DNA from: Clostridiaceae bacterium | Lineage (GTDB): Bacteria > Bacillota > Clostridia > Oscillospirales > Acutalibacteraceae | Reading direction: 5' to 3' | NCBI GenBank assembly: GCA_904501675.1 | Contig: CAJGCL010000014.1 | Coordinates: 1 to 26,250 of the forward strand | Length of the DNA stretch: 26,250 bases | Part shown: positions 17,238-24,600 of the stretch, in pieces | Numbering within the stretch: the first letter of the stretch is position 1 | How the letters are laid out: each line of letters begins with the position of its first letter | Notes under the pieces: generated by a model | Database searches by the model: none | Seen by the model: the letters and a program-made list of their open reading frames with translations, nothing else | What the model was told of the DNA's origin: nothing | Made by a program: the position numbers and the translations under genes

Positions 17238-17266
17238 ATTATATTATGGATTTGGTTAAATTGCAA
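17238..17266 (-). promoter_or_regulatory. sigma-A-like promoter of the small-protein gene
   Basis: On the minus strand TTGCAA (17266-17261), 17 bases, TATAAT (17243-17238). It predicts a 5' leader of about 50 bases before the ATG at 17178 and supports that start over 17220, which would be almost leaderless. Confidence 0.65.
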
Positions 17267-17297
17267 TAGCAAACATTAAGTTTAACAAAATATTAAA

Positions 17298-18632
17298 TTA
17301 TTTGTTTTTTTCTTCCATAACGCTGATATATGCAGGTCTGATAATCTTATCTGCACCTATAAGTTCTTCCAACCTATGAGCACTCCAACCGACAATACGT
17401 GCAATTGCAAACATTGCAGTGTAAAGCTCTTTAGGGATACCAAGCATATCGTAAACGAAGCCACTGTAGAAATCAACGTTAGGACTTACGCCCTTATAGA
17501 TTCTGCGCTTTTGAGCAATAAGCTTGGGAGCCAACTCTTCAATATTTTCGTAAAGCTGAAGGTCTGTTTCTCTGCCTTTCTCTTTTGCAAGGTCTTCCAC
17601 AAAGCTACGGAAAACTCGCTCTCTTGGGTCTGATAATGAATAAACTGCATGACCCATACCGTAAACAAGGCCTTTTTTATCAAAAACCTCTTTATCAATG
17701 ATTTTAGCAAGATATTTTTCAAGCTGAAGCTTATCCGTATAATCTCCTGCATTAGCCTTAATATCATCAATCATTTCCATAACCTTAAAGTTTGCACCGC
17801 CGTGCTTCGGTCCTTTAAGTGATGACATTGCAGCAGCAATAGTTGAATATGTATCTGAGCCCGAAGATGTAACAACACGTGTTGTAAAGGTTGAATTGTT
17901 ACCGCCACCGTGCTCCATATGAAGAATAAGGGCAGTATCGAGCACCTTTGCCTCAGTATGAGTGTATTTCTTATCAGGTCTGAGCATCATAAGTATATTT
18001 TCAGCAGTAGAAAGCTTAGGATCAGGGCGATGAATAATCATACTTTCCCCTTTTTCAGAGTAATTGTATGCGTGGTAGCCGTATATAGCAAGAAGCGGAA
18101 ATTCACCAATAAGCTGAACAGACTGCCTCAATACATTTGCAACAGTAGTATCAAGAGCTTTTTTATCGTATGATGAAAGCGTAAGTATACTTCGTGTCAT
18201 AGAATTCATAATATCCTGTGTAGGTGCTTTCATTATAACGTCTCTTGTAAAATTTGAGGGAAGCTGACGGCATTCACCAACATATTTAGTGAATTTTTTG
18301 AGTTCATCTGCATCAGGCATATCACCAAGCAAAAGAAGATATGCTATTTTTTCAAATCCAAATTCATCTTCACAAAGGGAATTAATTAAATCTTCAACCT
18401 TATAGCCTCTATACCATAACTGGCCATCACAAGGTTCTTTAACTCCATTAACAATTTTATTTGAAACAATTTTAGAAACGTTTGTAAGGCCTGTAACAAC
18501 GCCATTACCATTTATATCGCGCAAACCTTTGTTAACAGCATGTTCCTTGAATAACTCAGGATTAATACTATCGTTAGTTCTGCAAATCTCTTCTTTGTTT
18601 TCAATGTATTCTTTAAATTTTATAAAGCTCAT
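17298..18632 (-). CDS. gltA: citrate synthase
   Basis: 444 residues, condensing acetyl-CoA and oxaloacetate to citrate. Active-site residues are visible: H241 in HMEHGGG, catalytic H277 in GPKHGG, H328 in GMGHAVY and D387 in NVDFYSG. The N-terminal extension of about 45 residues before the conserved core is typical of clostridial members. Single gene with a strong promoter; GAGGTG precedes the ATG at 18632. No prp or other TCA genes adjoin, so 2-methylcitrate synthase activity is not suggested; a biosynthetic role in a partial TCA pathway (to 2-oxoglutarate and glutamate) is most likely. No clear terminator hairpin was seen after the stop. Confidence 0.95.
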   Translation of the reverse strand: MSFIKFKEYIENKEEICRTNDSINPELFKEHAVNKGLRDINGNGVVTGLTNVSKIVSNKIVNGVKEPCDGQLWYRGYKVEDLINSLCEDEFGFEKIAYLLLLGDMPDADELKKFTKYVGECRQLPSNFTRDVIMKAPTQDIMNSMTRSILTLSSYDKKALDTTVANVLRQSVQLIGEFPLLAIYGYHAYNYSEKGESMIIHRPDPKLSTAENILMMLRPDKKYTHTEAKVLDTALILHMEHGGGNNSTFTTRVVTSSGSDTYSTIAAAMSSLKGPKHGGANFKVMEMIDDIKANAGDYTDKLQLEKYLAKIIDKEVFDKKGLVYGMGHAVYSLSDPRERVFRSFVEDLAKEKGRETDLQLYENIEELAPKLIAQKRRIYKGVSPNVDFYSGFVYDMLGIPKELYTAMFAIARIVGWSAHRLEELIGADKIIRPAYISVMEEKNK

Positions 18633-18666
18633 TGGTTCACCTCTTTTATAATTTTTTTATAATTGA

Positions 18667-18696
18667 ATTATACTTGATTAAATCTAGTATCGTCAA
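18667..18696 (-). promoter_or_regulatory. strong sigma-A promoter of citrate synthase
   Basis: On the minus strand TTGACG (18696-18691), an 18-base spacer and perfect TATAAT (18672-18667), 34 bases ahead of the start codon; the best consensus match in the window. Confidence 0.8.
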
Positions 18697-18742
18697 TATT
18701 TTTAGCCTAACTGTAAGAAAATGTTAATAATCTATTAAAATA

Positions 18743-19483
18743 TCAAAGAATTTCTTTATTAATTAATTCAGTTATACCTTCAGTTATATCATCTGCAATA
18801 TCTTTTATGTACTGCACACCATTTGCCATAGCATATGACCTAAATTCACGTATCATAGCTTCATCATTAATATTATCGCCTACTGTAATAACATCGTCGT
18901 ATGAGCCACCTAATACATCAAGGAGAGCGTAAATTCCTGAGGCTTTATCCACACCTGCAGGAGTTATATCAATACATTGGCCGTTTTGCAGTGGATTTAA
19001 AAATTCACAATATTTTTCTTTGATTTTAAAAACTATTTTATGAGCTTCTTCGTCGTTTTCTAACATAGTATTTATTTGATTGAAATAGTCAATATGAGGG
19101 ATTTCATCGATGGTGATTTCGTTTTTTTTGCAATCTTCAATATTTGCTTTAATCATTATTGAAACATCTTTATCAATATTAGCAAATGGGCAATTCCATT
19201 TAAACAAATCTTCAATTAGTGGCTTGGCAATATCACCTTTGCATTTAAAATCTTTAACAATTTTTAAATCAGAATCACAAATAACAGCACCGTTATTAGC
19301 AATAAGGAAATCATATTCGAATTCTTTATCCTTGATAACATCAAGAAGAGACCTTATTCCCCTACCACTTACAACACCAAAGCGGTTACCTGCTTTGCGC
19401 CATCTTGAAATTGCCTCTTTTTTTACTAAATCAATACCTTTATGGTTAAGAGTACCATCATAGTCTGTTGCAATTATTTTCAT
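18743..19483 (-). CDS. Cof-type HAD-IIB family phosphatase
   Basis: 246 residues with all HAD motifs: nucleophile D7 and D9 in TDYDGTL, S39 in VVSGRG, K180 in GVDKASG, and D203/D207 in GDNINDEAM. The cap domain between motifs II and III (about 85-170) is of the C2 type, as in Cof/YidA sugar phosphatases, so the substrate is probably a phosphorylated sugar or cofactor. Divergent from the GH110-like gene with adjacent promoters, and the two genes share an identical ribosome-binding/start segment, which makes a role in the same sugar metabolism conceivable but not shown. Confidence 0.9.
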   Translation of the reverse strand: MKIIATDYDGTLNHKGIDLVKKEAISRWRKAGNRFGVVSGRGIRSLLDVIKDKEFEYDFLIANNGAVICDSDLKIVKDFKCKGDIAKPLIEDLFKWNCPFANIDKDVSIMIKANIEDCKKNEITIDEIPHIDYFNQINTMLENDEEAHKIVFKIKEKYCEFLNPLQNGQCIDITPAGVDKASGIYALLDVLGGSYDDVITVGDNINDEAMIREFRSYAMANGVQYIKDIADDITEGITELINKEIL

Positions 19484-19512
19484 AAAATCAACCTTTGCAT
19501 ATTGATATATAA

Positions 19513-19540
19513 ATTATAGTATATTTTTCTTTAAAAGCAA
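19513..19540 (-). promoter_or_regulatory. promoter of the HAD phosphatase gene
   Basis: On the minus strand TTGCTT (19540-19535), 16 bases, TATAAT (19518-19513), 30 bases before the ATG. Confidence 0.55.
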
Positions 19541-19548
19541 TAGTGTTA

Positions 19549-19577
19549 TTGCCTTTTATCAATTTAATCGTTATAAT
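19549..19577 (+). promoter_or_regulatory. promoter of the GH110-like gene
   Basis: TTGCCT (19549-19554), 17 bases, perfect TATAAT (19572-19577), 37 bases before ATG 19615. Its position inside the longer open frame beginning at GTG 19543 shows that upstream start is wrong. Confidence 0.65.
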
Positions 19578-19614
19578 ATATTCATCAGATACAAAGGCAA
19601 AAAAGGTTGATTTT

Positions 19615-21258
19615 ATGAACGAGATTTGCGAAATTTTTAAAAACGCAGAAAGTAACAAAGTAATCGTCTTGGAAAAAAATAAGGTTTACAATATTTTTCA
19701 GGATAATTGCTTTGAATTCAAGGGATATTACTGTTCTAATACAGCAAGACACAACGAAAACCCATCAGGACTTCGTAGAACGGCACTTTACCTTAAAGAT
19801 AAGAATGATATCGAAATAGACGGAAACGGCGCCACAATCCTTGTTCACGGCAAAATGACGCCATTTTTATTTGATAACTGCGAAAATATTACAGTGAAAA
19901 ACCTTATTGTAGACTATGCCTGCCCTACTATGACTGAATTTACTGTTTTATCTAACAATAACGGCATTTGCCAAATAAAAATCAACGACGATTGTTTATA
20001 TGAAGTAAAAAACAAAGAATTGATTTTTCATGGCGAAACAGGTACCGATGGCAAGCCATACTGGAAGGATAGTTATAATGGCAAAAAGCGCCATATTAAA
20101 ATTCTTCTTCCCGAAACAAAGCTTTTTGCTGATTTCAGTCGTGCAGATATGGAGTTTAGCTCAATTGAGGATATTGGTAATAATACTCTTCGGGTAGAAT
20201 TAAAGAACAAAAACGTTCATTTCCCTGCAGGTGGTGTTATTCAGTCAAGGAATATTATCCGCGACCATACAGGAAGCCTTTTTCAGCGTTGTAAAAACCT
20301 GTGTTTTGAAAATCTACGGATTAAATTTATGCACGGTTTGGGTATGGTTTCTCAGTTTTGCGAAAATGTTACCTTTAAAAACTGTGATTTTACTCCTGCT
20401 GATGGCAGAACTGCTGCTTCAACCGCTGATTTCTTCCAGTTTTCAGGATGTAAAGGTCAGATTACTATAGATGGCATTAAAGCCGGTGGTGCACACGATG
20501 ATTTTATTAATGTGCACGGTACACACTTGCAAATTATAAGAAGAAACAAACGAAAAAACACAATAACAGTACGTTTTAAACACCACGAGAGTTGGGGCTT
20601 TCAGGCTTTTAAAAAAGGTGATAACATTGAATTTATTAAGTGGGATACCCTTATACCCTACGCAAATGCTACTGTTTTAAATTACAAGCGTCTTAATGAT
20701 ACTGATATAAGACTTTACCTGGATAGAATTCTGCCTGATAATATTGTAATGGGTAAAGATGTTGTAGAAAACGCTACATGGACACCTGATTTACATGTTA
20801 AAAACTGCGATTTCGGTCTTAGCTGTGGTAGAGGTATACTTTGCACAACACGTGGTAAAGTGGTTATTGAAAATAATAGTTTCAAAAATATATGGGGTCC
20901 TGCCCTTCTTCTTGAAGATGATTGCAATTTCTGGTTTGAATCAGGCTATACAACGGAAGTTATTTTCAGAAACAACCTTCTTGAGTGTTGCAACTACAGA
21001 AAAATGTATGAAAATGCACCTGTTATATTGTACTCACCCAAAGTTATGGATGAAAAATCAACTGAATTTGTTCATGGCAAATTAGTTGTAGAAGGAAACA
21101 CGTTCAAACATCCAATTGAAGATAAGCATCGCATAATACTTTCATATCTTGGTGAAGCCCAAATAAAAAACAACACCTTCCATGAACCTTATGAAATAAA
21201 TACAAAGGTTGTAGGAGATGTTGTTGATGAAAATAATATTATTTTAAATAATCCTTAA
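19615..21258 (+). CDS. GH110-like alpha-1,3-galactosidase (parallel beta-helix), cytoplasmic
   Basis: 547 residues from ATG 19615, chosen because AAGGTTGA precedes it and because the -10 box lies inside the longer frame from 19543. The sequence is a right-handed parallel beta-helix with repeated N-I-T-V-K-N / N-V-T-F-K-N strands. It shows GH110 hallmarks: ALYLKDKNDIEIDGNGAT near the N-terminus, the HDD pair in GGAHDDFINVHGTH (H294, D295, D296), a possible third acid E325 in HHESWGF, and RGILCTTRGKVVIENNSF. GH110 enzymes remove terminal alpha-1,3-galactose, for instance from blood-group B antigen, with inversion. No signal peptide, so it would act inside the cell, unlike secreted Bacteroides relatives. 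The stop overlaps the convergent CBM9-like gene by 20 bases. A different beta-helix glycosidase is the main alternative. Confidence 0.75.
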   Translation: MNEICEIFKNAESNKVIVLEKNKVYNIFQDNCFEFKGYYCSNTARHNENPSGLRRTALYLKDKNDIEIDGNGATILVHGKMTPFLFDNCENITVKNLIVDYACPTMTEFTVLSNNNGICQIKINDDCLYEVKNKELIFHGETGTDGKPYWKDSYNGKKRHIKILLPETKLFADFSRADMEFSSIEDIGNNTLRVELKNKNVHFPAGGVIQSRNIIRDHTGSLFQRCKNLCFENLRIKFMHGLGMVSQFCENVTFKNCDFTPADGRTAASTADFFQFSGCKGQITIDGIKAGGAHDDFINVHGTHLQIIRRNKRKNTITVRFKHHESWGFQAFKKGDNIEFIKWDTLIPYANATVLNYKRLNDTDIRLYLDRILPDNIVMGKDVVENATWTPDLHVKNCDFGLSCGRGILCTTRGKVVIENNSFKNIWGPALLLEDDCNFWFESGYTTEVIFRNNLLECCNYRKMYENAPVILYSPKVMDEKSTEFVHGKLVVEGNTFKHPIEDKHRIILSYLGEAQIKNNTFHEPYEINTKVVGDVVDENNIILNNP

Positions 21259-21784
21259 GCCACAGAAAATGTGATGGTCTATGAAACTTTGGTTTCATTG
21301 TAGGGTTTAGAGCCATTAAATGTTTATCCATTTCTCCCCCATCAGTCTCTAATCTATATGCGTTAAAATAGATTTCATCATCACCTGATAAAATTTTCTC
21401 TTTTGGAAAGCTTACTGTTGCTTCATAAGAATTTTCTGTGCAGACAACATTACTTTCCACAAAAGGTGTATCTATGAAATTAATTTTCAAAAGTGGAACA
21501 CCGTTTTCATCATCACCTTTGTTCTCCATAAGGGCGCACATAAGTTTATTTTCAGGACTGACTTCTATTTCGTAATAGAATCTTCTTTCGGGGTCAGAAC
21601 CTATTAACACTTCACAAGCATCTCCTTCAGAGTGAATATCGTTATATTCATGATAGGGACAGTAAAAATCAGTATGTTTTGCAAAAAACTTAAAGGTCAG
21701 AATATCGTCTTTTTCGCTGATTTCAACAGTGGTTTTATAAGGCGCAGCTGAACCATCTCTGCAATTTTTTAATTCATATATCAT
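21239..21784 (-). CDS. CBM9/DOMON-like carbohydrate-binding protein, stand-alone
   Basis: 181 residues resembling the carbohydrate-binding family 9-like fold: DILTFKFFAKHTDFYCPYHEYND, then GDACEVLIGSDPERRFYYEIEVSPENK, followed by further beta-strands and WLKDYL. Family 9 modules are usually attached to secreted xylanases; here the protein is alone and has no signal peptide, so it may be an intracellular sugar-binding or assisting protein. The start at 21784 lies 4 bases after the stop of the propeller glycosidase gene, so the two are co-transcribed and probably work on the same glycan. Its 3' end overlaps the GH110-like gene by 20 bases with no terminator hairpin between. Confidence 0.72.
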   Translation of the reverse strand: MIYELKNCRDGSAAPYKTTVEISEKDDILTFKFFAKHTDFYCPYHEYNDIHSEGDACEVLIGSDPERRFYYEIEVSPENKLMCALMENKGDDENGVPLLKINFIDTPFVESNVVCTENSYEATVSFPKEKILSGDDEIYFNAYRLETDGGEMDKHLMALNPTMKPKFHRPSHFLWLKDYLK

Positions 21785-21788
21785 ATCA

Positions 21789-22745
21789 TTAAACCTGACT
21801 TTCTAAAATTCCGATACACTCTCTGCCTAAAAGGTTATTTGAAACGTTACGGGCATTGAAATACAAACGGAATTTGTTATCGTATTTTGTAAGGCAACAA
21901 GCGTATACATATTGAGCCATCCATTTACTGCTACCACATATCTGTGGAACAAGAAATGGTTTTACAAATTCAAAGTTTACGCCATCATCGGATTTTAAAA
22001 GCATAATCGCAGAATGACTTTTACCATTCTTTTCAAATATTCCGTTTTGAAGACCTATATAACAATCCTTTAATTTATAAACTTTCAAACAACCTGAACA
22101 AAGATTCAGATACTCTGTGTCTTTGTCAGGTTTTATTATTGGTTCATTTCTTGAAATATAGCCTGTTGAAATACTATCGCTTTCTGCAAAGGATATGTAT
22201 GTAGGCTCACCGAAGCCGCAATCCTCAATAAAAGTCTGTCCACAGGAATAATATAAACGATTCTTACCATTTATATTAATTAAAAACGGATTAGAAATGG
22301 CATAACCTTTATTATATTCTTCATACTCGCGAGTTTTCTTAATAACAGGATACGGCTTTGACCATTTAATCAAATCAACGGATTCAGTGCAATATATCTC
22401 AGATTTCCACTTAACACCGATAAGTGATAACGCATTAAGAATAACAGGTCTTGTCCGTTCATAAAATAAATAGTACTTCCCATCAATATAATTTATATTG
22501 GGACGCATTGCACGGTTTGCAACCTTACCTTGTTTTTTAAAGTTAATTCCGTTATTGCTTACGTAGTGATGTACACCGAAAAAAGTATGGCAAAACAAAT
22601 GAAATTTTTTGTCATGAGAAAAATCAGGCGTAATAACGCTTGGGTCTGCTATAACAAAGCTGTTCCATGGATTTCTGATTATAGGATTAGCGTTACATAA
22701 CTTGAAATCCAAGCTATTAAATTCGTTGAAAGTTAAATTGTTCAT
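21789..22745 (-). CDS. five-bladed beta-propeller glycosidase (GH43/GH32/GH117-like)
   Basis: 318 residues with repeating blade motifs of the GH43-type propeller: FVIADPSVITPD (candidate nucleophile/base D34), RPNINYIDGKYYLFYERT (E96), GYAISNPFLININGKNRLYYS, and CSGCLKVYKLKDCYIGLQNG. The ADPSV and DGKYYLFYE signatures place it in this superfamily, but which family, and whether hydrolase or phosphorylase, cannot be decided. No signal peptide, so cytoplasmic. First gene of a two-gene unit with the CBM9-like protein. The ATG at 22745 has GGTG eight bases upstream; a TATAAT box lies at 22806-22811 (minus) without a good -35. Confidence 0.75.
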   Translation of the reverse strand: MNNLTFNEFNSLDFKLCNANPIIRNPWNSFVIADPSVITPDFSHDKKFHLFCHTFFGVHHYVSNNGINFKKQGKVANRAMRPNINYIDGKYYLFYERTRPVILNALSLIGVKWKSEIYCTESVDLIKWSKPYPVIKKTREYEEYNKGYAISNPFLININGKNRLYYSCGQTFIEDCGFGEPTYISFAESDSISTGYISRNEPIIKPDKDTEYLNLCSGCLKVYKLKDCYIGLQNGIFEKNGKSHSAIMLLKSDDGVNFEFVKPFLVPQICGSSKWMAQYVYACCLTKYDNKFRLYFNARNVSNNLLGRECIGILESQV

Positions 22746-22869
22746 AATTATACACCGTTTTTTATTAATAAGTTTTTACTCTTGAAATCAGTAACTAATA
22801 GAAACATTATAAACAATTGTAAAATTATTCAATAGGTACTCTTTCAAGTATCTAGCTAATATATATCAA

Positions 22870-22902
22870 TCAAAAAGGTACTCTGATTTACAGAGTACCT
22901 TT
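22870..22902 (-). terminator. intrinsic terminator, minus strand
   Basis: AAAGGTACTCTG (22902-22891 on the minus strand), loop of five, CAGAGTACCTTT (22885-22874), a 12-base-pair perfect stem extended into a run of five T. It follows the guaA-end-like segment by about 19 bases, as a native guaA terminator would. Confidence 0.85.
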
Positions 22903-22920
22903 AAATTTGTAGCCGATTGT

Positions 22921-22942
22921 ATTATTCCCACTCTATCACTGT
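22921..22942 (-). other. guaA 3'-end-like segment, possible attachment site scar
   Basis: Minus strand reads ACAGTGATAGAGTGGGAATAAT, i.e. codons T-V-I-E-W-E-stop, the C-terminal ending of GMP synthase; two codons further upstream there is an in-frame TGA, so only the tail is present. The 3' end of guaA with core GAGTGGGAATAA is a well-known target of tyrosine-recombinase elements. Only one copy is in the window. Confidence 0.45.
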
Positions 22943-23147
22943 TACTTGTCACACGGTGATTTTGAGTGTTTTTGGTCTCTATTTTACATGGTTTTAGCCT
23001 ATTTTAATACTGATTATCAGATTTTTTCTCGCCAAAATCTTGCCAAATAATTTCACAGGAATTTCTGTGGGTTTAATATAACATAAATCAGGCTAAAAGT
23101 CAAATGTTGATATGAGAAGAGAAACTCAATAAATTGGGATTTATCAA

Positions 23148-23762
23148 TTAAGCAGTTTCAAAATCATATAACATTTTTCTTTTTCCGTTCTCTTCTATTG
23201 CATATATTGAAATAGTATTAAAAGCATTCGAATAAAACTCACATGAACACTGCTTATCAATTATTTCATTAAACGCTTCCAAGGATGGCTCGTTTTCAAT
23301 TTCAACTATAATACTATGCGATTTTTGCCCTTTTTGTTTGAAATACGGGTTATATTTTCTTGCATCTTCATCATCAGATATCATTCCGTAATATCCATGG
23401 TATCTACTATCAAATACAACGATTTCTTGCTGACATTGCGAACAAACCGTTTTTATCACATCAACCCTCATAAACACAGGGGCTTGCGGAAATATTATCC
23501 GTTTCTTAAATAATCCCAATATTTTAATGTAATTGTATGGTTTTCCATCAGAATCCAAGCCACCATAAATTGTATGCCCTCCGGCGTTTGGAATGCTTTC
23601 TTCGTATTTTTCAACAAGTTCCTTTTCGTCATCAGTATAGGTGTTTTCTAATATATCAAAAACTTCAGACCCACACGAACATCTCAACTTGAACGAAAGG
23701 CGAGTTCCTTTTTCAGATATTTCTGATGCAAATTGTCTTAAATAATCCGGTATTGGAATCAT
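23148..23762 (-). CDS. zinc-ribbon protein of unknown function
   Basis: 204 residues, family not recognised. Two cysteine pairs, C28/C30 in LRCSCGSE and C107/C110 in TVCSQCQQE, separated by about 77 residues, look like the two knuckles of one zinc site; further cysteines occur in the IDKQCSCEF segment near the C-terminus. The remainder is acidic, with no membrane segment or signal peptide, and ends in a beta-rich region. The ATG at 23762 has GAGGT six bases upstream. A promoter with the same extended -10 core as the neighbouring regulator gene lies at 23801-23828, just after that gene's terminator, so the two genes are separate transcripts under similar promoters. Confidence 0.8.
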   Translation of the reverse strand: MIPIPDYLRQFASEISEKGTRLSFKLRCSCGSEVFDILENTYTDDEKELVEKYEESIPNAGGHTIYGGLDSDGKPYNYIKILGLFKKRIIFPQAPVFMRVDVIKTVCSQCQQEIVVFDSRYHGYYGMISDDEDARKYNPYFKQKGQKSHSIIVEIENEPSLEAFNEIIDKQCSCEFYSNAFNTISIYAIEENGKRKMLYDFETA

Positions 23763-23800
23763 ACTGTTACCTCACTTTCAAATTATTATTTATCGAGATA

Positions 23801-23828
23801 ATTATACCACCCATAAAACAAAAAGCAA
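23801..23828 (-). promoter_or_regulatory. extended -10 promoter of the zinc-ribbon gene
   Basis: On the minus strand TTGCTT (23828-23823), 16 bases, then GGTGGTATAAT (23811-23801), a TGn-TATAAT extended -10. The -35 overlaps the foot of the upstream terminator hairpin. Confidence 0.6.
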
Positions 23829-23850
23829 CAGTAAGAAGAACTACTGTTGC
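23815..23850 (-). terminator. terminator of the XRE regulator gene
   Basis: GCAACAGTA, loop of eight, TACTGTTGC, then TTTTTGTTTT on the minus strand; 13 bases past the regulator's stop codon. Confidence 0.9.
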
Positions 23851-23863
23851 TCGTATCAAATAA

Positions 23864-24472
23864 TCACTTTTTTAATATTTTTTTGCACCAGGAGCGTTTT
23901 CCGCACTCAGGACACTTTAAATAGCGAGTGGTTCCCATATGCATGGCATTAAGTGCCTGCATATAGGTAGGCACTATCTCATGACCGCAATTTTTGCACT
24001 TGTAAGCACCCACACTGACTTCAAGCTTTAATGCGTAGAAGCATGGTATCAAAAACAGAACGCAAATTCCGAGAATTGTTACGAGCTGCAATATTCCTTC
24101 AGGTATCAAAAAAGCCGCAACAGCAAGACCTCCAATTAAACCTAGCACGCTCACACCCATAATAATCCACATAGATGTCCATACTGTTTTGTTTTTTCGC
24201 TCTAATTCCTTCGCCATATCAAGGAAAAGCTGTTCATTTTTCTGATTATTATTTTCCATATCAATTTTCTCCCCACATAATAATTCATTTACACTTATGC
24301 CAAGAATATCACAGAGTTTAAGCATTACGGCGGTATCGGGCATTGCTACGCCTCGTTCCCACTTGGATACAGCTTTATCGGTGATGTCCAGCTTTTCTGC
24401 CAATTGCATCTGTGTTAAGCCTACTTTCTTTCTGCGTTCAGCAATAAATCTTCCGATTTTAATTTGGTCCAT
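23864..24472 (-). CDS. membrane-anchored XRE-family regulator with C-terminal zinc ribbon
   Basis: 202 residues. An XRE/Cro helix-turn-helix occupies about 5-65 (LTQMQLAEKLDITDKAVSKW is the recognition region), followed by a charged linker (70-96), two membrane helices (about 97-123 and 128-148) and a zinc ribbon with C159/C162 in YKCKNCGH and C187/C190 in LKCPECGK. Such one-component membrane regulators probably sense an envelope or metal/redox signal through the C-terminal part while binding DNA in the cytoplasm; the signal is unknown. AAAGGAGG precedes the ATG at 24472. A paired repeat in its leader (24524-24562) is a candidate autoregulatory operator. Single-gene transcript with its own terminator. 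Confidence 0.9.
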   Translation of the reverse strand: MDQIKIGRFIAERRKKVGLTQMQLAEKLDITDKAVSKWERGVAMPDTAVMLKLCDILGISVNELLCGEKIDMENNNQKNEQLFLDMAKELERKNKTVWTSMWIIMGVSVLGLIGGLAVAAFLIPEGILQLVTILGICVLFLIPCFYALKLEVSVGAYKCKNCGHEIVPTYMQALNAMHMGTTRYLKCPECGKRSWCKKILKK

Positions 24473-24523
24473 AATGTACCTCCTTTAACATTCAGTATAG
24501 ATAATTCAGTTGAGAAAATACAC

Positions 24524-24562
24524 CTACCATTGGTTTAGTGAGGAGAAATAAACCGTTGGTAG
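24524..24562. promoter_or_regulatory. paired repeat upstream of the XRE regulator, candidate operator
   Basis: CTACCATTGGTTTA (24524-24537) and TAAACCGTTGGTAG (24549-24562) form an inverted repeat pairing at 12 of 14 positions. The same stretch also holds two direct near-palindromes, ACCATTGGT (24526-24534) and ACCGTTGGT (24552-24560), 26 bases apart. It lies 50-90 bases before the regulator's ATG. Confidence 0.55.
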
Positions 24563-24600
24563 AGTGAAATTTGACCGTAAAATTCAAGTTAATTGAAATG

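Larger units (their letters stand above)
19479..19619. repeat. 18-bp perfect inverted repeat at two divergent translation starts
   Basis: AAAGGTTGATTTTATGAA occurs on the plus strand at 19602-19619 (start of the GH110-like gene) and identically on the minus strand at 19496-19479 (start of the HAD gene). It covers the ribosome binding site, spacer, ATG and first codon bases of both genes; the segment between holds their divergent promoters. Confidence 0.9.
22746..23147. other. 402-bp non-coding stretch with terminator and possible integration scar
   Basis: No convincing coding sequence on either strand. It holds a minus-strand terminator (22870-22902), a guaA-end-like segment (22921-22942), an imperfect 8-base inverted repeat (ATCACTGT 22935-22942 and ACGGTGAT 22953-22960), two GCCAAA repeats near 23035-23047 and a weak CACAG/CTGTG hairpin (23054-23069). 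No recognisable integrase fragment. Confidence 0.6.

Noticed and set aside
17298..18632. 2-methylcitrate synthase as the identity of the citrate synthase gene
   Set aside because: No propionate-pathway genes nearby; residues fit ordinary citrate synthase.
19543..19614. 24-residue hydrophobic N-terminal extension of the GH110-like protein, which would look like a signal peptide
   Set aside because: The region holds a TTGCCT-17-TATAAT promoter, and ATG 19615 has its own ribosome binding site, so the extension is not translated.
22832..22902. Repeated AGGTACTCT near 22834 and 22876 as a direct-repeat array
   Set aside because: Only two copies, one of them part of the terminator stem; probably chance.
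22961..23147. Integrase remnant next to the guaA-like segment
   Set aside because: Translations in all frames are stop-rich and show no tyrosine-recombinase motif.
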